From Hordeum vulgare subsp. vulgare (Eukaryota > Streptophyta > Magnoliopsida > Poales > Poaceae): a stretch of 64,000 nucleotides of DNA. The translations under genes and the position numbers were made by a program. Below, in pieces: positions 11,563-23,652 of this stretch. Numbering within the stretch: position 1 is the stretch's first letter; every line of letters starts with the position of its first letter. The notes under the pieces are model-generated. The model was not told where the DNA came from. It saw only the letters and a list, made by a program, of their open reading frames with translations, and made no database searches. The DNA lies in NCBI RefSeq assembly GCF_904849725.1, contig NC_058518.1, forward strand, positions 394,245,581 to 394,309,580. Direction: 5' to 3'.

Positions 11563-14500
11563 TAGAGTCAATAATCTAGTTCACATCACCATGTGATTCC
11601 AACGAATACAACACCCATATAGTTATGGGGTCTGATCACGTCTTGCTCGTGAGAGAGGTTTTAGTCAACGGTTCTGAAACTTTCAGATCCGTGTGTTCTT
11701 TACAAATCTTTATGTCATCTTATAGATGCTGCTACTATGTGCTATTCGGAAATACTCCAAACATCTACTCTACTATACGAATCCGTTTCACTACTCATAG
11801 TTATTCGGATTAGTGTCAAAGCTTGCATCAACGTAACCCTTTACGACAAACTCTTTAACCACCTCCATAATCGAGAAAAATTCCTTAGTCTATTTAGTTA
11901 CTAAGGATAACTTTGACCGCTGATCAGTGATTCAATCCTGGATCACTCTGTGTACCTCTTTAACTGACTTGCCGCAAGGCACACATCAGGTGCGGTACTC
12001 AGCATGGCATACTTTAGAGTCTACGGCTAATGCATAGAAGACGACCTTCATCTATTCTCTTTATTCTGCCGGGGTCGAGTTTTGAGTCTTACTCAAATTC
12101 ACACCTCACAACGCAACCAAGAACTCCTTCTTTGCTGATCTATTTTGAACTCTTTCAAAAACTTGTCAAGGCATGCATCTTGTTGAAACTTCCATTAAGC
12201 GCTTTCGATCTATCTCCATAGATCTTTGATGCTCAACGTTCAAGTAGCTCAATCCAGGTATTCCTTTGAAAACTCCTTTCAAACAACCTTGTATGTTTTA
12301 CAGAAATTCTACATTACTTCTGATCCACAATATGTCAACCACATATACTTATCAGAAATTCTATAGTGCTCCCACTCACTTCTTTGGAAATACAAGTTTC
12401 TCATAAACCTTGTACAAACCCAAGATCTTTGATCATCTCATCAAAGTATATATATTCCAACTCCGAGATGCTTGCACCAGTCCATTGAAGGATCGCTGGA
12501 GCTTGCATACTTGCTAGTATCTTTAGGGTCGACAAAACCTCCTGGTTGTATCACATACAATGTTTGCTCAAGGAAACCGTCGAGGAAACAATGTTTTGAC
12601 ATCCTACGTGCAATATTTCATAAATAATGCATCAACAACTAACATAATTCTAACAGACCTTTAGCATCGCTACGAGTGAGAAAGTCTCATCATAGTCAAC
12701 TGTTTGATCTTGTCGAAAACATCTTTGCGACAAGTCGAGCTTTTCTCAATAGTGACTTATCACCATCATCGTCTGTTTTCCTTTAAAGATCCATCTTTAC
12801 TCAATAGTCCTATGACCATCAAGTAATTCTTCCAAAGTCTACACTTTGTTTTCATCCATGGATCCTCTCTCGGATTTCATGGCTTCCAGCCATTTGTCGG
12901 AATCTGGGCCCACCATCGCTTTCTCCATAACTCGTAGGTTCACTGTTGCTCAACAACATGACCTCCAAGACAGGGTTACCGTACTACTCTGCAGCAGTAC
13001 GCGACCTTGTCGACCTACGAGGTTTTGTAGTAACTTGATTCGAAGCTCAATGATCACCATCATCAGCTTCCACTTCAATTGGTGTAGGCGCCACAGGAAC
13101 AACTTCCTGCGCCCTGCTACACACTGGTTGAAGTGATGGTTCAGTAACCTCATCAAGTTCTACTACCCTCCCACTCAATTCTTTCGAGAGAAACCTTTCC
13201 TCGAGAAAGGATCCATTTCTAGACACAAACACTTTGCTTTCGGATCTGAGATAGGAGATGTACCCAACTGTTTTGGATACCCTATGAAGAAGCATTTATC
13301 CGCTTTGGGTTCGAGCTTATCAGACTGAAACTTTTTCACATAAGTGTCGAAGCCCCAAACTTTCAAGAAACGACAGTTTAGATTTCTCTAAACCTCAGTC
13401 TATACCGTGTCATCTCAACGGAAATACGCGGTGCCCTATTTAAAGTGAGTGCGGTTGTCTCTAATGCATAACCCATAAACGATAGTGGTAATTCGATAAG
13501 AGACATCATAGTATGCACCATACCAAATAGTGTGTGGCTATGACGTTCAGACACATCATCATACTATGATGTTCTAGGTGGCATGAACTGCAAAACTATT
13601 TCCACATTGTCTTAACTGCGTACCAAAACTCGTAACTCAGATATTCATTTCTATGATCATATCGCAGACAGTTTATCCCCTCGTTACGACGAACTTCACT
13701 CCGAAACAGAATTGAACTTTTCAATATTTCAGACTTGTGATTCATTAAGTAAATACTCTTGTATCTACTCAAATCGTCATTGAAGTAAGAACATAATGTT
13801 ATCCACTGCGTGCCTCAGCACCCATTGGACTGCATACATCAAAATGTATCTCTTCCAACAAGTTACTATATTGTTTCATCTCAATGGAAACAAGGCCTTG
13901 CTCATGTGGTATGATTTGCATGTCACTAGTGATTCGAAATCAGGTGAGTACAAAGATCCATTAGCATGGAGCCTCTTCATGCAATTTATACTGACATGAC
14001 TCAAGCGGCAGTGCCACAAGTAAGTGGTACCATCATCATTAACTCGTATCTTTTGGCACCAATATCATGAACATGTGTAACACTACAATCGAGATTCAAT
14101 AAACCATTGAAGGTGAACATTCAAGAAAATAGAGTAACCATTATTCTCTTTAAATGAATAATCGTATTGCAATAAACACGATCCAATCATGTTCATGCTT
14201 AACGCAAGCACCAAATAACAATTATTTAGGTTTAACACCAATCCCGATGGTAGAGGGAGCGTGCGACGTTTGATCATATCAATCTTGGAAACACTTCCAA
14301 CACGTATCGTCACCTCGCCTTTAGCTAGTCTCCGTTTATGCCGTAGCTTTCATTTCGCGTCACTAATCACTAAGCAACCGAACCGGTATCCAATACCCTC
14401 GTGCTACTAGGAGTACTAGTAAAGTACACATCAACATCATGTATATCAAATACACTTCTTTCGACTTTTGCCAGCCTTCTTATCTACCAAGTATCTTGAG

Positions 14501-16515
14501 TTGCTCCGCCTCAGTGATTGTTCCCCTCATTACAGAAGCACTTAGTCTCGGGTTTGGGTTTAATCTTGGGTCTCTTCATTAGTGCAGCAACTGTTTTGCC
14601 GTTTCACGAAGTATCCCTTCTAGCCCTTGCCTTTCTTGAAACTTAGTGGTTTTACAAACCATCAACTATTGACGCTCCTTCTTGATTTCTACTTTCGCAG
14701 TGTCAAACATCGCGAATCGCTCAAGGATCATTGTATGTATCCTTGATATGTTATAGTTCATCACGAAGCTCTCACAGCTTGGTGGCAGTGACTTTGGAGA
14801 ACTATCACTATCTCATCTGGAAGATTAACTCCCACTTGATTCAAGCGATTGTCGTACTCAGACAATCTGAGCACATGCTCAACGATTGAGCCTTTTCTCC
14901 TGTGCTTTGTGGACAAAGAATCTTGTCGGAGGTCTCGTACCTCTTAGCAAGGGCACAAGCATGAAATCACAATTTCATCTCTTTAGAACATCACTTATGT
15001 TCCGTGACGTTTAAAACGTTTTCGGTGCCTTGCTTCTAAGCCATTAAGTACTTTGCACTGAACTATCGTGTAGTCATCAGAAACGTGTATGTCGGATGTT
15101 CACAGCATCCACAGACGACGCTCGAGGTGCAGCACACCGAGTGGTGCATTAAGGACATAAGCCTTCTGCGCAGCAACGAGGACAATCCTCGGTTTTACAG
15201 ACTCAGTCTGCAAAGTTTGCTACTATCAATTTTCAACTAAATTTTCTCTAGGAACATAAAAAAACAGTAGAGCTATAGCGCAAGCTACATCGTAATTCGC
15301 AAAGACCATTAGACTATGTTCATGACAATTAGTTCAATTAATCATATTACTTAAGAACTCCCACTCAAAAAGTACATCTCTCTAGTCATTTGAGTGGTAC
15401 ATGATCCAAATCCACTATCTCAAGTCCGATCATCACGTGAGTCGAGAATAGTTTCAGTGGTAAGCATCCCTATGCTAATCATATCAACTATACGATTCAT
15501 GCTCGACCTTTCGGTCTCATGTGTTCCGAGGCCATGTCTGCACATGCTAGGCTCGTCAAGCTTAACCCGAGTGTTCTGCGTGTGCAACTGTTTTGCACCC
15601 GTTGTATGTGAACGTTGAGTCTATCACACCCGATCATCACGTGGTGTCTCGAAACGAAGAACTGTCGCAATGGTGCACAGTCGGGGAGAACACAATTTCG
15701 TCTTGAAATTTTAGTGAGAGATCACCTCATAATGCTACCGTCGTTCTAAGCAAAATAAGGTGCATAAAAGGATTAACATCACATGCAATTCATAAGTGAC
15801 ATGATATGGCCATCATCACGTGCTTCTTGATCTCCATCACCAAAGCACCGACACGATCTTCTTGTCACCGGCGCCACACCATGATCATCCATCAACGTGT
15901 TGCCATCGGGGTTGTCGTGCTACTTATGCTATTACTACTAAAGCTACATCCTAGCAAAATAGTAAACGCATCTGCAAGCACAAACGTTAGTATAAAGACA
16001 ACCCTATGGCTCCTGCCGGTTGCCGTACCATCGACGTGCAAGTCGATATTTCTATTACAACATGATCATCTCATACATCCAATATATCACATCACATCGT
16101 TGGCCATATCACATCACAATCATACCCTGCAAAAACAAGTTAGACGTCCTCTAATTTTGTTGTTGCATGTTTTACGTGGTGACCGAGGGTATCTAGTAGG
16201 ATCGCATCTTACTTACGCAAACACCACAACGGAGATATATGAGTTGCTATTTAACCTCATCCAAGGACCTCCTCGGTCAAATCCGATTCAACTAAAGTTG
16301 GAGAAACAGTCACTTGCCAGTCATCTTTGAGCAAAGGGGGTTACTCGTAACGATGAAACCAGTCTCTCGTAAGCGTACGAGTAATGTCGGTCCAAGCCGC
16401 TTCATTCCAACAATACCACGGAATCAAGAAAAGACTAAGGAGGGCAGCAAAACGCACATCACCGCCCACAAAAACTTTTGTGTTCTACTCGAGAAGACAT
16501 CTACGCATGAACCTA
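11563..16515 (-). pseudogene. Copia E internal region, decayed gag-pol
   Basis: Only scattered minus-strand pieces of a BARE/Angela-like polyprotein survive. 13175-13366 encodes a stretch like the integrase C-terminus of element J (KVWGFDTYVKKFQSDKLEPK against KVWGCDAYVKKLQPEKLEPK at 52860-52960). About 13950-14340 corresponds to the protease/integrase region, and 14460-15240 to gag, including the zinc-knuckle neighbourhood. Frameshifts and stops interrupt every domain, and no frame longer than about 100 codons is convincing. Decay is far heavier than in the LTRs. Confidence 0.75.
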
Positions 16516-16529
16516 GCTCATGATGCCAC
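16516..16529 (-). other. Primer-binding site of Copia E
   Basis: The minus strand, one base after the LTR, reads TGGCATCATGAGC, comparable with the initiator-Met tRNA site TGGTATCAGAGCC used by many Copia elements, with a few mismatches. Confidence 0.6.
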
Positions 16530-18341
16530 TGTTGGGGAACGTCGCAAGGGAAACAAAAATTTTCCTACGCGCACGAAGACCTATCATGGTGATGTCCATC
16601 TACGAGAGGGGATGAGTGATCTACGTACCCTTGTAGATCGTACAGCAGAAGCGTTAGTGAACGCGGTTGATGTAGTGGAACGTCCTCACGTCCCTCGATC
16701 CGCCCCGCGAACAATCCCGCGATCAGTCCCACGATCTAGTACCGAACGGACGGCACCTCCGCGTTCAGCACACGTACAGCTCGACGATGATCTCGGCCTT
16801 CTTGATCCAGCAAGAGAGACGGAGAGGTAGAAGAGTTCTCCGGCAGCGTGACGGCGCTCCGGAGGTTGGTGATGACTTTGTCTCAGCAGGGCTCCGCCCG
16901 AGCTCTGCAGAAACGCGATCTAGAGGAAAAACCGTGGAGGTATGTGGTCGGGCTGTCGTGGAAAAGTCGTCTCAAATCAGCCCTAAAACCTCCGTATATA
17001 TAGGTGGGAGGGAGGGGAGGAGGCAGCCTCAAAACCTAAAGGTTTGGCCGAAATTGGAGGTGGAGGAGTCCTACTCCAATCCTACTTGGAGTAGGATTCC
17101 ACCTTCCCACTTGGAAACTCTTTCCACCTTGTGTTTTTTTCCTTCTCAAACCTTATGGGCCTTAGTGGGAACTTATTCCAGCCCACTAGGGGCTGGTTTA
17201 TCTCTTCCCATAGCCCATGAGACCCCTTGGGGCGTGACACCCCTCCCGATGGTCCCCGGCACCCCTCCCGGCACTCCCGGTACACTACCGATGAGCCCGA
17301 AACTTTTCCGGTAATGCACGAAAACCTTCCGGTAACCAAATGAGGTCATCCTATATATCAATCTTCGTTTCCGGACCATTCCGGAAACCCTCGTGACGTC
17401 CGTGATCTCATCCGGGACTCCGAACAACATTCGGTAACCAACCATATAACTCAAATACGCATAAAACAACGTCGAACCTTAAGTGTGCAGACCCTGCGGG
17501 TTCGAGAACTATGTAGACATGACCCGAGAGACTCCTCGGTCAATATCCAATAGCGGGACCTGGATGCCCATATTGGATCCTACATATTCTACGAAGATCT
17601 TATCGTTTGAACCTCAGTGCCAAGGATTCATATAATCCCGTATGTCATTCCCTTTGTCCTTCGGTATGTTACTTGCCCGAGATTCGATCGTTAGTATCCG
17701 CATACCTATTTCAATCTCGTTTACCGGCAAGTCTCTTTACTCGTTCCGTAATACAAGATCCCGCAACTTACATTTAAGTTACATTGCTTGCAAGGCTTGT
17801 GTGTGATGTTGTATTACCGAGTGGGCCCCGAGATACCTCTCCGTCACACGGAGTGACAAATCCCAGTCTCGATCCATACTAACTCAACGAACACCTTCGG
17901 AGATACCTGTAGAGCATCTTTATAGTCACCCAGTTACGTTGCGACGTTTGATACACACAAAGCATTCCTCCGGTGTCCGTGAGTTATATGATCTCATGGT
18001 CATAGGAACAAATACTTGACACGCAGAAAACAGTAGCAACAAAATGACACGATCAACATGCTACGTCTATTAGTTTGGGTCTAGTCCATCACATGATTCT
18101 CCTAATGATGTGATCCTGTTATCAAGTGACAACACTTGCCTATGGCCAGGAAACCTTGACCATCTTTGATCAACGAGCTAGTCAACTAGAGGCTTACTAG
18201 GGACAGTGTTTTGTCTATGTATCCACACAAGTATTGTGTTTCCAATCAATACAATTATAGCATGGATAATAAACGATTATCATGAACTAAGAAATATAAT
18301 AATAACTAATTTATTATTGCCTCTAGGGCATATTTCCAACA
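16530..18341 (-). repeat. Copia E 5' LTR
   Basis: 1812 bp, nearly identical to 9737-11547. Differences seen: AAAAG/AAGCG near 16652, one extra T at 17132-17138, T/C at about 17248, T/C at 17761, A/C at 17962 and G/C at 18087. Confidence 0.93.
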
Positions 18342-18346
18342 CTTTA

Positions 18347-19100
18347 TGCTACATATTATTATCCAATGATGTGTTGCTATCCTATGATGTCTGAGTAGAT
18401 TATCGTTGTCCGATTGGTGATTGATGAATTGCTATGGTTGGTTTAATTTGCTTGTGGTTATGTTGCTGTCCTTTGGTGCCCATCATATGATCGCGCGCGT
18501 GGATCACACCATAGGTTTAGTTGTATGTTGATAGGACTATGTATTGGCAGGCTAGAGTGACAGAAGCTTCAGACCTAGCATAGAAATTTATATATATGGG
18601 ATTCAAGGGGGACCCATATATCTTATTGCTATGGTTGGGTTTTACCTTAATGAACATTAGTAGTTGCGGACGCTTGCTAATAGTTCCAATCATAAGTGCA
18701 TAGAATTCCAAGTAAGGGATGACATGCTAGCACATGCCTCTCCCACATAATACTTGCTATCGATCTAGTAACGTAGTCAATTGCTTAGGGACAATTCCGC
18801 AACTCCTACAACCTCTTTTCCACACTCGTTAGACACTCGTATTTGTTTCTTTTTTCTAACCAGACCCTAGTTTTATTTATGTGTTCTTTACTTTCTTGCG
18901 AGCCTATCCTATCACTCCTACAAAGTACTTCTAGTTTCATACTTGTTCTAGGTAAAGCGAACGCAAAGTGTGCGTAGAGTTGTATCGGTGGTCGATAGAA
19001 CTTGAGGGAATATTTGTCCTACCTTTAGCTCCTCGTTGGTTTCGACACTCTTACTTATCAAGAAAGGCTACAATTGATCCCCTATACTTGTCGGTTATCA
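18347..19100 (+). repeat. Gypsy D 5' LTR, second half
   Basis: Resumes D after Copia E; it matches 29519-30271 and ends GTTATCA at 19100. Together with 8959-9736 the LTR is about 1532 bp, against 1535 bp for its partner. Confidence 0.9.
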
Positions 19101-19111
19101 AGACCTTTTTC

Positions 19112-19129
19112 TGGCGCCGTTGCCAGGGA
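19112..19129 (+). other. Primer-binding site of Gypsy D (tRNA-Asp type)
   Basis: TGGCGCCGTTGCCAGGGA lies 11 bases after the LTR. It matches the complement of the 3' end of plant tRNA-Asp(GUC), TGGCGCCGTTGCCGGGGA, with one mismatch. Confidence 0.75.
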
Positions 19130-19223
19130 GCAATAACGTGTGGTGAATATCCTCGTTTGTGCTTGTTTGCTTTATCACTAAGTAGATTTATTTGCTGTTC
19201 TAAGCTATTCTTTATCTTTAGTT

Positions 19224-20432
19224 ATGGATATGGAACACGAAATACCAAAAAAATTAGGTGTACTTGCTACTCATGGAGATGGGGAACCTCCTAAAACCCT
19301 CGAGGCTCGTTATGTGGAAAATATTATGCACTTCTTTAATAATCCTGAGAAAGCCCCATTCAATTATATAATGGGATACACGTTGGATCAACGTGAATAC
19401 TTTAGGGATTATTGCTTTACTCAAAAAGGGAAACTTTTATGGGATCAAATCCATTTGTAGAAATGGTATGCTTGGGAACTATGCAAGAGATATGGTGTTA
19501 CTTGTTGTTCTAGGATGAAGGCTCCACACCTTCCCTTTTCTTGTGAGTTTAATGATCATAGAACCTTGGCTTCTTATGCTAATGGTATATATGATTACTA
19601 TGATGTGGATCAAATAGAAGAGTTTGTTGCTTTTATGGGTGCTTATGAAATTGAGGCTCTGTTTAAAAGGCGTGATGATAATGATGATGCTCCTTACTGA
19701 TCTGAAAATTTGGCTATGCTTCGTTATTGTTATACTAATTATGAATATAATTCCCATATTGAACGATTTAAGGAGAAGTCCTATGCTGCCCAAGAAGAGA
19801 CTATTATTTTGCAGGAAACTATGGAAGAAGAAAATGCTGAAATTATGAGCTCATTAGATGAAAAAGATGACAATGAGAGCGGAGAACAAAAGGAGGAAGA
19901 ACGGACTAGCTACCCGTGTCCACCTTCTAATGAGAGTAACTATTCTACTCATACATTATTTAATTTCCCTTCGTTCTTACCGAAGGATGAATGCTATGAT
20001 ACCTTGGATTCGTTTGCAATATCCCTTTTTGATGAACTTGATGCTTGCTATGCTTGTGGCCATGATGCCAATATGAATGATGCTTATGAAGATGAGCTAG
20101 CTATAGTTCCTTATGTTACACATGATGATTTTGATGAATATAATATGCATGTGCTTGCTGCTCCTACTTGCAATTATTATGAGAGAGGAACTACATCTCC
20201 ACCTCTCTATGTTCCCAATACGATAAAATTGCAAGAAACTGCTTATGCTATGTATTGGCCTTTACTTGGTGTGCATGAATTGTTCTTTTATGACATGCTA
20301 ATGCATAGGAAGAGAGTTAGACTTCTTCATTGCTTGATATATGTTACCTTGTGCTCAATACTAAATTTCAAATCATTGCTAAGTAAAATTGGCTTTGATA
20401 TACCTTGGGATCAGGGTGGATCCATTACTTGA
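19224..20432 (+). pseudogene. Gypsy D ORF with two in-frame stops, unknown
   Basis: A single frame of 402 codons is broken only by TAG at 19458-19460 and TGA at 19698-19700; all three pieces are in the same phase. It starts MDMEHEIPKKLGVLATHGDG, about 95 nt after the primer-binding site, the usual gag position. The N-terminal part (ARYVENIMHFFNNPEKAPFN, YTLDQREYFRDYC) is followed by a very acidic Glu/Asp-rich middle (codons ~190-240) and a C-terminal part ending DIPWDQGGSIT. I see no zinc knuckle, protease or RT motif. It may be a divergent gag-like or regulatory protein of a non-autonomous family; I cannot name it. Confidence 0.6.
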
Positions 20433-21254
20433 GCACTTTATGCCTAGCTTAATGGCTTTAAAGAAAGCGCTGCCTGGGAGACAGCACGGAAGTTTTAGAG
20501 AGTCATTTATTTCTGTTAAGTGCTTTTATGTAGTTTAAAAACAAAAAAAAATATAGATGGGAACTTAAAACTTTTTCGAAAAGAGAAGCGATTGAAAGGT
20601 GATGCATTGCGGAAGTGAGGGTCGACCTTGAACACTTGTGTTCATGCTCATGGAAACAATGTAGAATTTTTCATGGAAGTTTCTCACAAAAATAATTACC
20701 CCCTTGTACAATTCCTTTGTGTTTTTAAAAATAATGTGCCAAGCAAAGCCTTTACGATTAGTTTGGGTGATAGTTGTTTGATCATGCTGAGAAAAGACAA
20801 AAACTTTCTGCTCACGAAATTAATTTTCATTTTTATTCTGGATGAGATTTTGAGTTGATTCTTTTCTTCTGCTGATTGATATGCAAATTTTCCAGATGTT
20901 CGTAAGTTTTCAGATTTTTTGAGATATCAGAAGTATACGGAATATACAGATTGCTACAGACTGTTCTGTTTTGACAGATTCCGTTTTCTATGCATTGTTC
21001 TCTTATTTTGATGAATCTATGGGTAGTATCGGGGGGTATGAACCATGATGAAGTTGGATTACAGTAGATATAATGCTAATATTAATTTAGAATGAGTTCA
21101 CAACAGTACTTGAAGTGGTGATTTATTTTATATACTAACGGATCTCACGAAGTTTTGTTGAGTTTTGTGTGATTGAAGTTTTCAAGTTTTGGGTGAGAGC
21201 ACGATGGATGAAGGAATAAGGAGAGGCAAGAGCCTAAGCTTGGGGATGCCCGAG
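20433..21254 (+). other. Gypsy D internal, non-coding
   Basis: AT-rich sequence after the ORF up to the insertion point of element F. The motif AAGCCTAAGCTTGGGGATGCC near 21232-21250 recurs at about 26690-26715 (TCTAAGCTTGAGGATGCC), an internal feature of D. No gene is seen. Confidence 0.5.
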
Positions 21255-22822
21255 TGTAGTGCCCCAAGTGTAAACCTTCCCTATTTGGAACCTAATGCAA
21301 GTGGGTCCACCTTGTTAGAGATATGATGATATCATTTGTGCCATGAGTTCTTGTGATGCCCCTTGTATTTTTTCCTTCCTTCCCATGCATGCATGCATAG
21401 CATATCATTGATTGCCTTGTCTTGTGTTGTGTTATATGATCTTAGCATTTCTTGTGATGTGGTGGCCTTGTGGTTAGCTACTTTGTGATGTTGTGTATGT
21501 GTTGTTGTGTTCTACGATTGCATGTGTGTGTGACTAGTTCTATATGAAGTGGGATTGTCATATTTGCAAACCTATCTCTCTCTCTTTTATATCACAAGCC
21601 AATATTCACTTGTCCCAACCTTGTTTCAAAAATGCCCATGTTTTAGAATGTTTTGTGGTGGATATGAAGATGTGGAGTTGCTGTTTTAAAAGGGGTTTTA
21701 AAAGGTGCAAAATAATTACAAAACAGCCCACATATTGCTGTTTTGTAAATATACATTTGCCCCTAATATTATTTTGCATTTTATTCAAATGGGTTAGATT
21801 TTTCCAAGCACAGGGGCATTTTTGTTGTATTTTTATCCCTAGTAGTTTTATCTGTGCATTTCTTTGATCTCTGGTTTTTCTGTTAAAAGAAAAACACCAG
21901 GGTTTTTCTTCTCTCTTATGTGGCGCTCAGGATGGGCCTCCTCCCCCTGGCGGCCCAGTACCCCCTCCCTCGCGTGAGTAGCCCACGCCCGTGCCTCCTT
22001 CTTCTTTATTCTGCCGTCGTTCCCTCCCAGTGCGTTCTTTTCCGTCAGGCAGAGAAAGAGCGAGCAGTAACGCCGAGCACAAACGTCGAGGTCCCCCCCA
22101 TATAACGTGGCGTCCGTGCCTTCCCCCTCGCCTAGGGTTCCTCTCCATGCCCTCCTGCCGCCGCCACCTCTCCCCATCTCCATCTCATCTTCTTCCTCCC
22201 TCCTCTGGTAAGTTCTGTAGATAGGCCAGAGAAGGTGCCCGCGTCTACCCCGCCGTCATCGTCGTCTCCAGCGCCGTCCGCCATGTCCGGGAGCTCGGGG
22301 AAGATGCCCGCGCTCCATTCCCGGCGCTAGGAGCCCCGGGGAACGACTGCACTGACGGCCCCGACCACGTCTTCGCCGCGAACTCGGTGGTCTACCTCCT
22401 CTTCTTCGGTTCTGCAGACAGGGACTCCTCCAAGCTTCTTCCTCCTCCGTCCGGACTCCTCCTCCAATCCGAGCCTCTACTTCCTCCCCAAGGTGAGGTT
22501 GCACCTCCCCTCTCTTCTATCCCCTTAGATCGGCCTAGATCCGGCGAGGTGCTCGTGTGCCTTCTGTGTCAGTTAGTAGATGCAGAAGATACAGTAGAGT
22601 TGCGGTGTGCAGTAGCGGTGCAGTAGCAGTAGATCATGTGGTAGTAGCAGTAGATGTGGTGCATAGCAGGCGCAACTCTTGCAGGGTGGTAGTTCTTCTA
22701 CCGTGACGCAGCAGCAGGCGTGCCCGGCGGTCTCCCTGTCGCCGACAGCCTTTGTAGGTAGAGCAGAGAAGTGCTGCTAGATGACCTTGAACGCAACCCT
22801 GCCGTGATCAGTCATCGTTCCG

Positions 22823-22911
22823 TAGCGTAGTGGTAGTAGTAGTGCTGCCAGTTGCCTGTTGCTTGTAGGAGGGCGTGGGTTCGATCCCTCCCCTCGGAAA
22901 CCCCCTTTTTT
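22823..22911 (+). ncRNA. tRNA-like Pol III module 1 in element F
   Basis: An A-box-like TAGCGTAGTGG (22823-22833) is followed 44 nt later by a B box GGTTCGATCCC (22878-22888), in a short stem GAGGG...CCCTC, and then a T6 run at 22906-22911 that could terminate RNA polymerase III. It does not fold as a full tRNA, so it is a tRNA-derived module or a decayed SINE head. Transcription is inference. Confidence 0.5.
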
Positions 22912-22991
22912 CTCGTTTATTTCTTCAGCACAGTAGCAGACGGGTTAACCATACCTCGAGAGAACCCCCTCTCTGGTCAGATCAGTGACCG

Positions 22992-23078
22992 TAGCAGAGT
23001 GGTGGCTGCCTTGTGCATGTGTGTGATAGAGCAGCAGGTCTGGGGTTCGACCCCCAGCACCTCCCTTTATCATTTTTT
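22992..23078 (+). ncRNA. tRNA-like Pol III module 2 in element F
   Basis: A-box-like TAGCAGAGTGG (22992-23002) and B box GGTTCGACCCC (23044-23054), 41 nt apart. The B box sits in a perfect T-arm-like hairpin (CTGGGG-TTCGA-CCCCCAG) and is followed by a T6 run at 23073-23078. The layout matches module 1. Confidence 0.5.
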
Positions 23079-23594
23079 CCCTTGTTCCCTTTGCTGATTT
23101 TAATTTCTTGCAGCCCTATTCATTATAGCATTGTGGTGTGCTTGCACATGAGAACCTTATTTTTTTCCCCTTCTCAGACCAGCAAGTGAGGTGGTAGTTG
23201 CTAGTTATGTGAGCCCTTGATGGTGCACTTGTGTGTGTGTAGATACCCTTGATAGGAGCATATGTATGTTGTTTTTTCACTTGAAGTTGGTGTGCATTAT
23301 GATGGGTGAGTTTGCACTAGGGCAGCATGTGTAGCCACATCTCATGAGCTTTAGTGTGGGCTATGTTGTGCTTGTAGTTTTATTAGCGTGTATAGATTTA
23401 GTGGAGTGCATGTATGTGTTGTTTCCAAGTTTACTTGTTTAGAAGTTTATACCTTCATGTTATACTTTGGTTCAAGTGCTTGTGAAGTGTGTGTGATGAT
23501 GTATGTGGGTGGAAAACCAGCCCCAGTTGCAACTTGTGCACCTCCTCATGTTAATATGAGAGAGGGCATGATGATGATGTGTGTGTGGGTGATC

Positions 23595-23652
23595 TAGTGA
23601 GAGAAGTGGTGGTGAAGTTGATGTGCATGACACAAACATGGGGTTCAAACCC
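23595..23652 (+). ncRNA. tRNA-like module 3 in element F (degenerate)
   Basis: B-box-like GGTTCAAACCC (23642-23652) in a hairpin CATGGGG-TTCAAA-CCCCCATG, preceded by a weak A-box-like TAGTGAGAGAAGTGG. There is no T-run terminator. Probably a decayed third copy. Confidence 0.35.

Larger units (their letters stand above)
9737..18341 (-). mobile_element. Copia element E (BARE/Angela type), very young, dead genes
   Basis: Complete minus-strand element of 8605 bp with perfect 5-bp duplication CTTTA (9732-9736, 18342-18346) and two LTRs (9737-11547, 16530-18341). By eye the LTRs differ at six substitutions and one single-T length change in about 1811 bp. The primer-binding site and polypurine tract are in place. 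The internal region retains only frameshifted remnants of gag and pol, so it was presumably mobilised by proteins of a related autonomous element. Confidence 0.93.

Noticed and set aside
21848..22626. Cluster of GC-rich frames in element F
   Set aside because: Overlapping frames on both strands, no domain, probably compositional.
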